Virus record (IMG/VR): IMGVR_UViG_3300020457_000035 | Coordinates: 1 to 34,891 of that record | Direction: 5' to 3' (one strand) | DNA length: 34,891 nucleotides | Source: a virus | In this document: positions 28,253 through 34,891 of the stretch, piece after piece | Position numbering within the stretch: the stretch's first letter is position 1 | Layout: each line of letters starts with the position of its first letter | The notes under the pieces: generated by a model | Database searches by the model: none | Seen by the model: the letters and a program-made list of their open reading frames with translations, nothing else | Told to the model about the DNA's origin: nothing | Program-made: the position numbers and the translations under genes

Positions 28253-30286
28253 TTAGAAGCAACTAGAATCGTTGATTGCACCAGGATTACTGATGGTTGG
28301 GATGTCAAGTATAGCAGGCGTTACATTGAAATCCGTTGGTGTCAAACTATTTAGTGGGACTGTGGGAGGTACGACTGTTCCAACAGGAACAACTGTAATT
28401 ACAGGATTAATAATATTGATGATAGTTCCAGGTGTTGTTGCTGGAATAGTAGAGTTATTTGCAGGAATAAACTGAACTGGGATTTGAAGATCTACTGGTA
28501 ATAAGTTAGCATCTGCAACTTCTCCAATTCCAGTTGTGTCGTCAGTGATTGTAACGGCACCAGCAACAAACGCTGCTGAACCAGAGTTTATAACATTAAC
28601 AGGACCAAAACAAATTTGACCATTATCATAATTTACCGTTCCCGCATTATCACTGGTATAAATTTTACGAATACCAGTATTATAGAAAGTTCTTAAATTT
28701 CCATAACCATCATCTTCAAACTGCTGATCAACGCCAGGTCTATCAGCCGTTCTAAATGTACCAGATAAAATTACGGGTTCTTTTTTACAAACTCCATCAG
28801 TATCACCATCTCTACTAGGAGCACTATTATACAAATTAGATCCTGTAGCAACACAATATGTGTTAGTTGAGTTTGTATCTGGTTTGATATACTTCAAAAT
28901 GGTTGTTTGAAGTGATGTATCTGTAACACAACTATTAGCAAGTGAAATTGCTTTTTCAAGTTCTGTTGCCCTGAAGGTTGAGTTGAAATTATTGATCTTT
29001 GTTTGTAGTCCCCAATCAGTAATTGCTTTACTAATATCAGTCTCAATTTCAGATGGATTTGATCCGCAACCAGTATCATATAAAGTAAACACTTTTACAT
29101 TGATAAAGACATCATCAGGATCAGTTACAACAGGATCGATAGATGCCATAGCATATGGTCTTAAATCAGCAGCAATTTGCTTTTTAGTTGCATCATTAAG
29201 AGTTGAACCTGTTTTAGTCTTAATAACAACAAAAACCTTTCCGTAAACGGGAGGATTTAAAGAATCTCCACCGTATGCAACTACAGAATCTGCATTACTG
29301 TAGATATTTTTAGTAATAATCGCATAATCTTGTGCAGTTACTGCTCTATACTGTGCAGAGTAATATCTCGGTGCGTTATACTTAATTGACTCAATACTTT
29401 CTGCTTTATCTCCCTGTTGAGATTTTTGCTTAGTAACCAAATTAACGGTAGCAGCAGCATATGCCCTATCATTATTATCTACAATCCTTCCAACAAAACT
29501 AAAACTAGTAACTTGATTACCATCAGCACCTGATGTAACCAAATACTCAAGATCAACAACTTCTCCGTCTTTTACTGCCCTACCAACACTATCATCACCA
29601 AATCTAATCTCATACCTCATGTCCTCGGTCTCAGACAAGAAGTAAGAGCGAGTTGTTGGTGATACTGTCGCAACAGTCTCTGCACGACTGTAGAGGTCAA
29701 ACTGAGTGGATGATTCGTTTGGTCTTACCTTTACAACTAAAGTTGAAATATCCGCGTCTTCTGAAGCAACCTTATATGTTTGCTTTCCAAATGTGTTAAC
29801 AATGTATGAAAAAGTAACTATACTACCTTCACGAATGGTAACAGCGTCAAATATTGCCTCACCTGTGGTTTGATTAACTCCAACAGTGATATCACTCAAT
29901 ATATTCCACATGTATGCACCACCAGTCGCCACAGCACCCTTTTTAAGCGTTACTGACGTTGGATATGCACCATTTACTTGTTCAGTAGTTAAATTGAGTT
30001 TTATACATGCTTTAGATGCACTAATTGATCTAGGAACATAATTTAATAACTTAGCAAGATTAACTACGTTGTCTCTTACTGTTGCAGAAGGCAAAAATGC
30101 CTCATTCAATGCCATATTTGCATTAAACGAGGTATAGTATGTGTTATATGCTAGTAGATCAATCAAATATGATAATGATGATCCATCAAAATCATAATCA
30201 GTAAACTCAGTTCGAGTTCTTAGATATGATTTTATTGAAGATTTTACATCTTCAAAATCTAATGCTGTTAGGTTATTTGGTTGCAT
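28253..30286 (-). CDS. 6: Baseplate wedge subunit gp6 (677 aa, baseplate J-like)
   Basis: gp6 is the universal core wedge protein of T4-like baseplates. Six gp6 dimers form the inner ring that holds the wedges together and changes shape on contraction. The length is close to T4 gp6 (660 aa). The N-terminal third includes FEDVKSSIKSYLRTRTEFTD and a helical region with SYLIDLLAYNTYYTSFNANM, typical of gp6. The centre carries the J-like block with FRAV-type segment YRAVTAQDYAIITKNIYSNA, then VVAYGGDSLNPPVYGKVFV and DPVVTDPDDVFINVKV. The C-terminal tail is rich in Pro, Thr and Val and probably extended. The start codon overlaps the gp25 stop. A gap of only 6 nt separates it from the giant gene that follows, so both probably share a transcript. 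Confidence 0.93.
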   Translation of the reverse strand: MQPNNLTALDFEDVKSSIKSYLRTRTEFTDYDFDGSSLSYLIDLLAYNTYYTSFNANMALNEAFLPSATVRDNVVNLAKLLNYVPRSISASKACIKLNLTTEQVNGAYPTSVTLKKGAVATGGAYMWNILSDITVGVNQTTGEAIFDAVTIREGSIVTFSYIVNTFGKQTYKVASEDADISTLVVKVRPNESSTQFDLYSRAETVATVSPTTRSYFLSETEDMRYEIRFGDDSVGRAVKDGEVVDLEYLVTSGADGNQVTSFSFVGRIVDNNDRAYAAATVNLVTKQKSQQGDKAESIESIKYNAPRYYSAQYRAVTAQDYAIITKNIYSNADSVVAYGGDSLNPPVYGKVFVVIKTKTGSTLNDATKKQIAADLRPYAMASIDPVVTDPDDVFINVKVFTLYDTGCGSNPSEIETDISKAITDWGLQTKINNFNSTFRATELEKAISLANSCVTDTSLQTTILKYIKPDTNSTNTYCVATGSNLYNSAPSRDGDTDGVCKKEPVILSGTFRTADRPGVDQQFEDDGYGNLRTFYNTGIRKIYTSDNAGTVNYDNGQICFGPVNVINSGSAAFVAGAVTITDDTTGIGEVADANLLPVDLQIPVQFIPANNSTIPATTPGTIINIINPVITVVPVGTVVPPTVPLNSLTPTDFNVTPAILDIPTISNPGAINDSSCF

Positions 30287-30705
30287 TACTCTGGTCTCTG
30301 TAAAACAAATTCTATTGTTTCAACAATGGGTAAACCAACTATTTTATATTCAATTGATACATTTAATTTACTGCCCTCAAAGATTGGAGTGACATCTACA
30401 TTTGTAAGTCTCACCCTTGGTTCATATTGTTTGATTGTCGTTGTAATTTCTTCCGCAATGGTATCTGCAGTAAATGCATCCAAAGGTTCAAATAATAGTT
30501 GGGAAACTCTTGAACCAACCAAAGGTTGAAACGGTTTTTCTCCAGGAGCAGTCAAAATTATGTTTTTAACTGCCTGTTTGATGGAGTTGTCATTATTCAC
30601 GATAGAAAGATCGTCGGTAAATGGGTTTTTAGCAAAATTGACCGAGAAGTCCTTAAAACTTCTCGATCTTTTTAAGTCTTTTCCCCCTATTTTTTTTAAA
30701 GCCAT
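30286..30705 (-). CDS. 25: Baseplate wedge subunit gp25 (139 aa)
   Basis: gp25 is a small core component of the contractile-tail baseplate wedge. It binds gp6 and starts sheath assembly, and its family extends to type VI secretion TssE. The sequence shows the family signature: a conserved central block GEKPFQPLVGSRVSQLLFEP at residues 55-74, and the YEPRVRL segment at 94-100 carrying the EPR core-wedge motif (E95, P96, R97), followed by alternating beta strands to the C-terminus. The 139-residue length is close to the T4 protein (132 aa). The gene starts 27 nt after a late promoter octamer and overlaps gp6 by one nucleotide (TAATG), consistent with translational coupling of two proteins that assemble together. 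The ribosome site is weak (GTGAG directly before the ATG). Confidence 0.93.
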   Translation of the reverse strand: MALKKIGGKDLKRSRSFKDFSVNFAKNPFTDDLSIVNNDNSIKQAVKNIILTAPGEKPFQPLVGSRVSQLLFEPLDAFTADTIAEEITTTIKQYEPRVRLTNVDVTPIFEGSKLNVSIEYKIVGLPIVETIEFVLQRPE

Positions 30706-30731
30706 CTCACTATCAAGACTTTATACAATTG

Positions 30732-30739
30732 TATTTATC
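30732..30739 (-). promoter_or_regulatory. T4-type late promoter octamer upstream of gp25
   Basis: The minus strand reads GATAAATA, matching the NATAAATA late promoter used by T4-like phages with the gp55 sigma factor. It ends 27 nt before the gp25 start codon and overlaps the stop codon of the 48-aa gene. The same octamer form and a similar distance recur before two other genes in this window. Confidence 0.7.
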
Positions 30740-30881
30740 GCCCTTGACCTCGATAACGCTTTTTAGCACCATTTCTGCTTGTAGCAGAGTATTTTGAGTG
30801 CTTTCCTCTCCCTTGTCTAGATTTCTTCGGGATTGTCTCTACAAAAGACCCTCCAGAAAGACTTTGCTTCATTTTTGCCAT
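30735..30881 (-). CDS. Short, very basic conserved phage protein (48 aa)
   Basis: This gene is easily missed because of its size. It reads from the ATG at 30881, preceded by GAGG with 6 nt spacing, to a TAA at 30735, and encodes 48 residues beginning MAKMKQSLSGGSFVE and ending AKKRYRGQGR. About 14 residues are Lys or Arg, spread along the chain with Gly and Ser between them. It is predicted to be extended or disordered and likely to bind nucleic acid or an acidic protein surface. From memory, near-identical small proteins recur at this position in T4-like cyanophages, which supports real coding; I could not check this. The start lies 2 nt after the PAAR stop and the stop codon overlaps the late promoter of gp25. 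No function is assigned. Confidence 0.85.
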   Translation of the reverse strand: MAKMKQSLSGGSFVETIPKKSRQGRGKHSKYSATSRNGAKKRYRGQGR

Positions 30882-30883
30882 AA

Positions 30884-31450
30884 TTAACCTCGTGTCATTC
30901 CGATAAAAACATTTTTACTACATCCAGTAACTACAGAATTACATGGAAACGCTACGCTCTTGTCCCCAAAGGGATCACCAAACCTACCTGCTCGTCTTCC
31001 ATTGATAAAAACTGTTTTGCATGTAGCAAATAATTTGCGAGCATGCCCTTCGGCAGCTTCGCGTCCTCCACGTGTTCCAATTGTACACCAATAAGCAGGA
31101 TTAGGAGTACAACCTGGTGGACACCCTTTGGGAATACCAGTATAGCATGCTTTATGCACAGTTGGTGTAGGATGTGTAATTAATAAATCTTGATCTATAA
31201 TAGGAGCAATCTTATTGATTCTAACATTCCTAGTCAAAGCATTTAGTGAAGTCTGTGGAGTGGGTGGCCACATTGTAGTGGCATCCATAAGTTGTACAGA
31301 CTTTGGAACGATTTTTGGATCTTTTGGTGGTTTTATACAACCAGGAAGAGTTCCCCCTCCCAATCCAGGATGATGAGTAGACCCAGAACCTGTTCCGTGT
31401 CCACTGCAACTTCCCATGAATAGTGCTGCTGCACCTCCGCTAATTGGCAT
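30884..31450 (-). CDS. PAAR-type tail spike tip protein (188 aa; T4 gp5.4-like)
   Basis: PAAR proteins form a small sharp cone that caps the central spike of contractile tails and helps pierce the host envelope; T4 gp5.4 is the phage example. The recognisable part is the C-terminal half: an ITHPTPTV segment near residues 91-98, RGGREAAEGHARKLF near 127-141, VFINGRRAGRFGDPF near 147-161, then FPCNSVVTGCSKNVFIG ending at 184. This is the usual arrangement of a PAAR fold, with several His and Cys residues (H93, H99, H136, C144, C170, C177) available as metal ligands. The N-terminal 50 residues are Gly, His and Pro rich and look like a flexible extension; the total is about twice a minimal PAAR domain. 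A good ribosome site (GGAG, 7 nt before the ATG) supports the start. The next gene begins 2 nt after its stop codon. Confidence 0.85.
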   Translation of the reverse strand: MPISGGAAALFMGSCSGHGTGSGSTHHPGLGGGTLPGCIKPPKDPKIVPKSVQLMDATTMWPPTPQTSLNALTRNVRINKIAPIIDQDLLITHPTPTVHKACYTGIPKGCPPGCTPNPAYWCTIGTRGGREAAEGHARKLFATCKTVFINGRRAGRFGDPFGDKSVAFPCNSVVTGCSKNVFIGMTRG

Positions 31451-31464
31451 TATATTACTCCCGT

Positions 31465-34389
31465 TTATTCATCATATGGATTACCATATGCTTCTGTTGC
31501 TCTAACTACTGATCTGGCATCTCTACTAAGATCATGCCAAATAGTCATTGTACCCTGTGCTTCCCACGGTTGACAACCTGGACCCAATACCTGATTTCCA
31601 AAAGAAAATATGTGTATTTCTTGGGTAGTTGTCCCATCACCGTTGTCAATTACACCAGTATCAGTATTTGGTGTTGCTGTTGGTTGATTACACACAAAAT
31701 GTGACTTACCAACATTAACAGGTGTACAACTCAAACTTACTGTTAGAGTTTGAACTTTAGCAGGATCAGGTCGATACTGCCTCATGAGGTATTTAGTGTA
31801 ATTTGATGCCTGCGGTAATTCTGTAAAACTACCCGCATTAGTTTCTACCTTTGATTCAGGGATACGCACAAACTCAGGATACCTCTCTTGAGTGATATCA
31901 TCAATATCTTTTAAAACAGTATCCTGACTTGTTTTCTTACCATCTGTAATTACTTTCTTGTAATCTTCATCAATTGGAGTGTCACTTAGAAAATCTGTAT
32001 CATAATCTGGTACAATAAGAGATTTTAATGGATCTGTTTGGAACTTTTGTAATTTACGTTGAGATCTTTGTTCTAAACGATCTCTTTCTGGATCCATTTT
32101 AACTTCCATAGGAGGATTTTTGTACTTATTCTCCCTTGTTACGGGAACTTCAGCATAAGAATCGTCAATTGCCTGTAAATCAGCGGAAGATGCCTTTATA
32201 TCTCCCTCTGGAAGGTCTTTGAGTATGCCCTGAAACTCAGGAACCAAGGTATCTCTTTGTGCAGCGTTGTCAACAACCTCCGTTTCCTCTTCAAAAAAGT
32301 TAGTAATGATTAATTCGGGTCTTTTATCTACACTATATCCCTTTCCTGGTCTAATAATATCTACGGAAGTCAAAGATCCTCCAGTAAAATTGCCTTTTAC
32401 CTCTGCTGATTGATTATTTCCACCAGTTTCGGAGATAATTTCAACATCAGCACCACCATCCTTCGTAACAAGTTCTAATTTAAGTCCACTAGGACTAGTT
32501 GATAGCACAAATTCTGTATTTCCGTCATCTGTAGACGTTTGTGATACACCAGTATTACTATCTGCGGGACTAGTGATGTCCAAAATAGGATTATCTTGCA
32601 ATTTATCTAAATTTGCTCCGCCATTAGTGACTTCTGCGATTTGAATTACGGCAGAACCACCAGAAATAGTAATTTTATCACCTTCAGTGTATCCTGTACC
32701 AGGATTATTAATTTTTACAGTGGAAATACGATCAACTTGAGTGTTACTTTCATCGTCAAGTATGCTTCCAACCTCAATATCGACTGTTAATCCGCTTCCA
32801 GTTCCACCAGTAGTCGCAATATTCTCACCAGTAGAGTATCCAGTCAACTCATTTGTAGTATTAAGTTGATCAAAGTTAGTTAAATTGAACCTATACACAC
32901 CATTAGAGATGTTTATGTCGCTAATTCCTCCATTTTCGTCAAGAGAAATCCATGCAGACGGTGCTTCTACGGTATTAAAGATGTCTGGAGCGTTTTGATT
33001 AACGTCTCCCGTAACAAATTGCAGAGATTTATCTAAAAATTCAAATAAACCTACCATCATTGCACGATCTGCAACACCATAACCTGCTTTTACGGTAATA
33101 ACATGGTTTCTATCAGAGGTATATTGCGTATCTTTAGTAAAATTATTACCATTTCCGTCAAGATATGCCACATGATACGGAAATTTACCTATTTCAGTGT
33201 GAAACGTGCGGGTAATTGTGTGTCCGTTGATCTTATCACCCTTTCTCATGACATCTTCAACGTTACCGCCAGAGAGATTTTCAATAGGACCAACAGCAGT
33301 AATCTTTAAATTTAGTGTTAATGTCGTTAATGCCCCACTATCTAAACGAACTTGAACAGATAATGGGAAAATTTGACCTACACTATACCCTGTTCCATTA
33401 CTTAATATCTCAGTTGCAACCCATTTAGTACCAAGCATCACTACATTTGTACCAGAATCGTCAAATCTAGACTCAATTCTAAATTTTACTCTAAAATCTG
33501 ACGCAGTTGATGTCTCAAGATCAAAAATTTCAAAATCAGAGAATCCAGCATCAGCAACTGCCCATGGATTTTGACTTGAATTGAAGTCAATACCACTTAA
33601 TTCAGTAGAATTCCACCCATCAGAGTATGTTACACCATCAAAACTAACTTCAAAGTCTAAAACACCGTCAGGTAAAGTATTTGAGAACTGATCATAACTA
33701 AATCCGATCTTAAGTGAGTCAGTCCCAAAGGCAAACAACGTAGGATGTGGGCAATCTGGATCACCAGTTAGATCCTCACAACCTGTGTAACTTAACGTGG
33801 TTTTCGCGGCGGTACAATTAAAGTTAGTACAAGGCACACATATACTCTCACCAGAGAATGAACTTGAGGTACTACCTGGATCATAGTCTGGATCACCTTC
33901 TGTTCCAGTAGGAAGCACAGTAGTTATGACTTCCCCTTCATCGTCTTCTATCCAATATGCTGCCAAACCAATGTGACCTGCATCATCTGAGGTATCAAAG
34001 ATATAAGAAATCCAAGTATCAGAGTATTGAAAGTCAAATGACAACATAGTTGGGGTAAACCCTAAGGCAATAATACTTTCATCAAAGTCTTCTCTCCCAT
34101 AGTCATCAGTACAGTTATCGACCTTAGTTGCCATACCACAAATTGCGGCGGGTGGATTTGGGGCACGATATGAAGTGATATAGTATGGATGCATAATTGC
34201 ATCGTTATCTCTATCAGGAATATTGTAATTATGCTTCTGTTGTGGATCTCGGATGAATGAATGTGGATATTCCCTATATTCAAACGTCACGCCCACAGAA
34301 GTTCCTACCGTAGGAGGATTCGGTGCTGTGTAATTATAACAATGAACTGGTCCACATATATCAGTAAATTGATTAGTTTTGCATCCCAT
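31465..34389 (-). CDS. Probable virion structural protein with GY-type beta repeats (974 aa)
   Basis: This is a large protein of unknown exact role, placed directly before the PAAR tip gene and the gp25-gp6 wedge pair, so probably part of the baseplate or tail. The start at 34389 is supported by AGAGG about 9 nt upstream and overlaps the previous gene by 17 nt. Residues about 1-230 contain many cysteines (MGCK, DICGPVHC, CVPCTNFNC, GCEDLTGDPDC). The middle has scattered GY-type beta motifs (GTGYSVGQIFPL, NPGTGYTEGDKITISGG, PGKGYSVDKRPELII) like those in the giant gene downstream. Residues about 700-860 are strongly charged and probably extended or disordered (ERDRLEQRSQRKLQKFQ). A compact C-terminal region, about 865-974, ends FSFGNQVLGPGCQPWEAQGT and then a short charged tail. 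No lysozyme, protease or adhesin signature was seen. It could be a hub-associated or spike-associated protein; it does not look like T4 gp5. Confidence 0.88.
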   Translation of the reverse strand: MGCKTNQFTDICGPVHCYNYTAPNPPTVGTSVGVTFEYREYPHSFIRDPQQKHNYNIPDRDNDAIMHPYYITSYRAPNPPAAICGMATKVDNCTDDYGREDFDESIIALGFTPTMLSFDFQYSDTWISYIFDTSDDAGHIGLAAYWIEDDEGEVITTVLPTGTEGDPDYDPGSTSSSFSGESICVPCTNFNCTAAKTTLSYTGCEDLTGDPDCPHPTLFAFGTDSLKIGFSYDQFSNTLPDGVLDFEVSFDGVTYSDGWNSTELSGIDFNSSQNPWAVADAGFSDFEIFDLETSTASDFRVKFRIESRFDDSGTNVVMLGTKWVATEILSNGTGYSVGQIFPLSVQVRLDSGALTTLTLNLKITAVGPIENLSGGNVEDVMRKGDKINGHTITRTFHTEIGKFPYHVAYLDGNGNNFTKDTQYTSDRNHVITVKAGYGVADRAMMVGLFEFLDKSLQFVTGDVNQNAPDIFNTVEAPSAWISLDENGGISDINISNGVYRFNLTNFDQLNTTNELTGYSTGENIATTGGTGSGLTVDIEVGSILDDESNTQVDRISTVKINNPGTGYTEGDKITISGGSAVIQIAEVTNGGANLDKLQDNPILDITSPADSNTGVSQTSTDDGNTEFVLSTSPSGLKLELVTKDGGADVEIISETGGNNQSAEVKGNFTGGSLTSVDIIRPGKGYSVDKRPELIITNFFEEETEVVDNAAQRDTLVPEFQGILKDLPEGDIKASSADLQAIDDSYAEVPVTRENKYKNPPMEVKMDPERDRLEQRSQRKLQKFQTDPLKSLIVPDYDTDFLSDTPIDEDYKKVITDGKKTSQDTVLKDIDDITQERYPEFVRIPESKVETNAGSFTELPQASNYTKYLMRQYRPDPAKVQTLTVSLSCTPVNVGKSHFVCNQPTATPNTDTGVIDNGDGTTTQEIHIFSFGNQVLGPGCQPWEAQGTMTIWHDLSRDARSVVRATEAYGNPYDE

Positions 34390-34714
34390 TTACTTTTTCC
34401 TCTAAAGCAGTGAGTCGTTTTCCATGATTTGTGGACGGGGCGGGGTGTGCTTGCTCCTCAACTAACTTTACCCGACGATATAATTCATCAAAATTTTCTC
34501 GCAAGTTCTTATAGTCCTCATACCCCTCTGGTTTGTAGAAAGTCTTGTCTGGGGTAGGTAACTCGGAAACATACGTTTCTACGTCTTTGAGACGATTTCC
34601 AAGCACTCTGATACACTCATTAATGTTTCTTAGAGAGTCACCAATCTGATCAACTGTGACATTGACAGTTTCTACGTCTATCGGATCAGTAATCTTTGGT
34701 GTTTCATTAGTCAT
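34373..34714 (-). CDS. Hypothetical protein, probable coiled coil (113 aa)
   Basis: This encodes an acidic 113-residue protein that I do not recognise by function. Residues about 15-45 (VTVDQIGDSLRNINECIRVL and onward through NRLKDVETYVSEL) and about 70-112 (NFDELYRRVKLVEEQ, then KRLTALEEKVNGM) show heptad-like spacing of hydrophobic residues, typical of two coiled-coil or helical segments. A proline-rich link (TPDKTFYKPEG) separates them. There is no signal peptide or membrane segment. It overlaps the upstream 55-aa gene by 8 nt and the downstream 974-aa gene by 17 nt, so the three genes are probably translated together. The position just before a virion protein and the PAAR tip suggests a small structural or assembly partner such as an adaptor or chaperone, but that is inference from context only. 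Confidence 0.85.
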   Translation of the reverse strand: MTNETPKITDPIDVETVNVTVDQIGDSLRNINECIRVLGNRLKDVETYVSELPTPDKTFYKPEGYEDYKNLRENFDELYRRVKLVEEQAHPAPSTNHGKRLTALEEKVNGMQN

Positions 34715-34874
34715 TTGCTTTCTTCAGTGTAAATGCAGTACCATCTTCGGTAATATCATAGTCTAATTCGTCTTCAACCGTCCATCCCAGTTCTTCACAA
34801 ATTTCATATGGTATGGTGACAATTAAATCACCGAAATCATCTTCTTCGAGTTTGGTTGTGAATCTATGGGACAT
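34707..34874 (-). CDS. Small AbrB/SpoVT-like protein (55 aa), start uncertain
   Basis: The first visible gene in the direction of transcription encodes 55 residues from the ATG at 34874, beginning MSHRFTTKLEED. The middle, LIVTIPYEICEELGW followed by an acidic stretch and a final FTLKK, resembles the swapped-hairpin AbrB/SpoVT fold (a beta strand, then IPxEIxExLGW, then further strands), which in characterised families binds DNA as a dimer. This is a pattern match by eye. The reading frame stays open upstream to the window edge, and the sequence before the ATG (AGAGAT) is only a weak ribosome site, so the true start may lie outside the window. Its stop overlaps the start of the next gene by 8 nt (ATGACTAATG), which suggests translational coupling. 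It could be a small regulator carried among structural genes, or a virion or assembly protein using the same fold. That the frame is coding is more certain than the function. Confidence 0.7.
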   Translation of the reverse strand: MSHRFTTKLEEDDFGDLIVTIPYEICEELGWTVEDELDYDITEDGTAFTLKKAND

Positions 34875-34891
34875 ATCTCTATAGGCGGTTA

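Noticed and set aside
31465-34389. The 974-aa protein considered as the gp5 hub/lysozyme
   Set aside because: No lysozyme catalytic motif or regular triple-stranded beta-helix octad repeat is visible, and the charged C-terminal third does not fit.

Overview
This window reads as part of the late structural (baseplate and tail fibre) region of a T4-like marine myovirus, most likely a cyanophage infecting Prochlorococcus or Synechococcus; a related pelagic T4-like phage cannot be excluded. Three signs point there. A gp25-gp6 baseplate wedge pair is clearly recognisable. A PAAR tail-tip protein lies just upstream. T4-type late promoter octamers (NATAAATA) sit a short distance before three start codons. 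The DNA is AT-rich, coding is almost gapless, and every credible gene lies on the minus strand. No tRNA, integrase, insertion sequence or CRISPR was seen.

In the direction of transcription (high to low coordinates) the layout is: a 55-aa AbrB-like small protein at the window edge; a 113-aa probable coiled-coil protein; a 974-aa virion protein of unknown role; a 188-aa PAAR spike-tip protein; a 48-aa very basic protein; gp25; gp6; one unbroken 7447-aa reading frame filling about 64% of the window; a 406-aa fibre-like protein; a 1523-aa fibre-like protein with a YHYH domain; and the first 14 codons of another structural gene. The first three genes overlap at their start and stop codons, as do gp25 and gp6, which suggests translational coupling. 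Late promoters precede gp25, the 406-aa gene and the gene at the low-coordinate edge.

The PAAR protein probably caps the membrane-piercing spike. gp25 and gp6 form the conserved wedge core. The giant protein follows gp6 in the slot where T4 encodes gp7, and probably extends outward from the wedge as a very large fibre or arm. It contains glycine-tyrosine beta repeats, a YHYH domain, an EF-hand-type loop, three predicted beta-propellers (two of them clean seven-blade FG-GAP types), two LamG-like lectin folds, seven copies of an unfamiliar domain of about 100 residues, and an alpha-helical island. The 406-aa and 1523-aa proteins carry cupredoxin-like domains that keep all four type-1 copper ligands (H, C, H, M). 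In the 1523-aa protein two of these modules appear to be inserted inside a YHYH domain.

The most interesting points are the giant modular protein, its unfamiliar repeat, and the copper-site-bearing cupredoxin modules in phage tail proteins. All domain calls were made by eye from sequence, without database searches.
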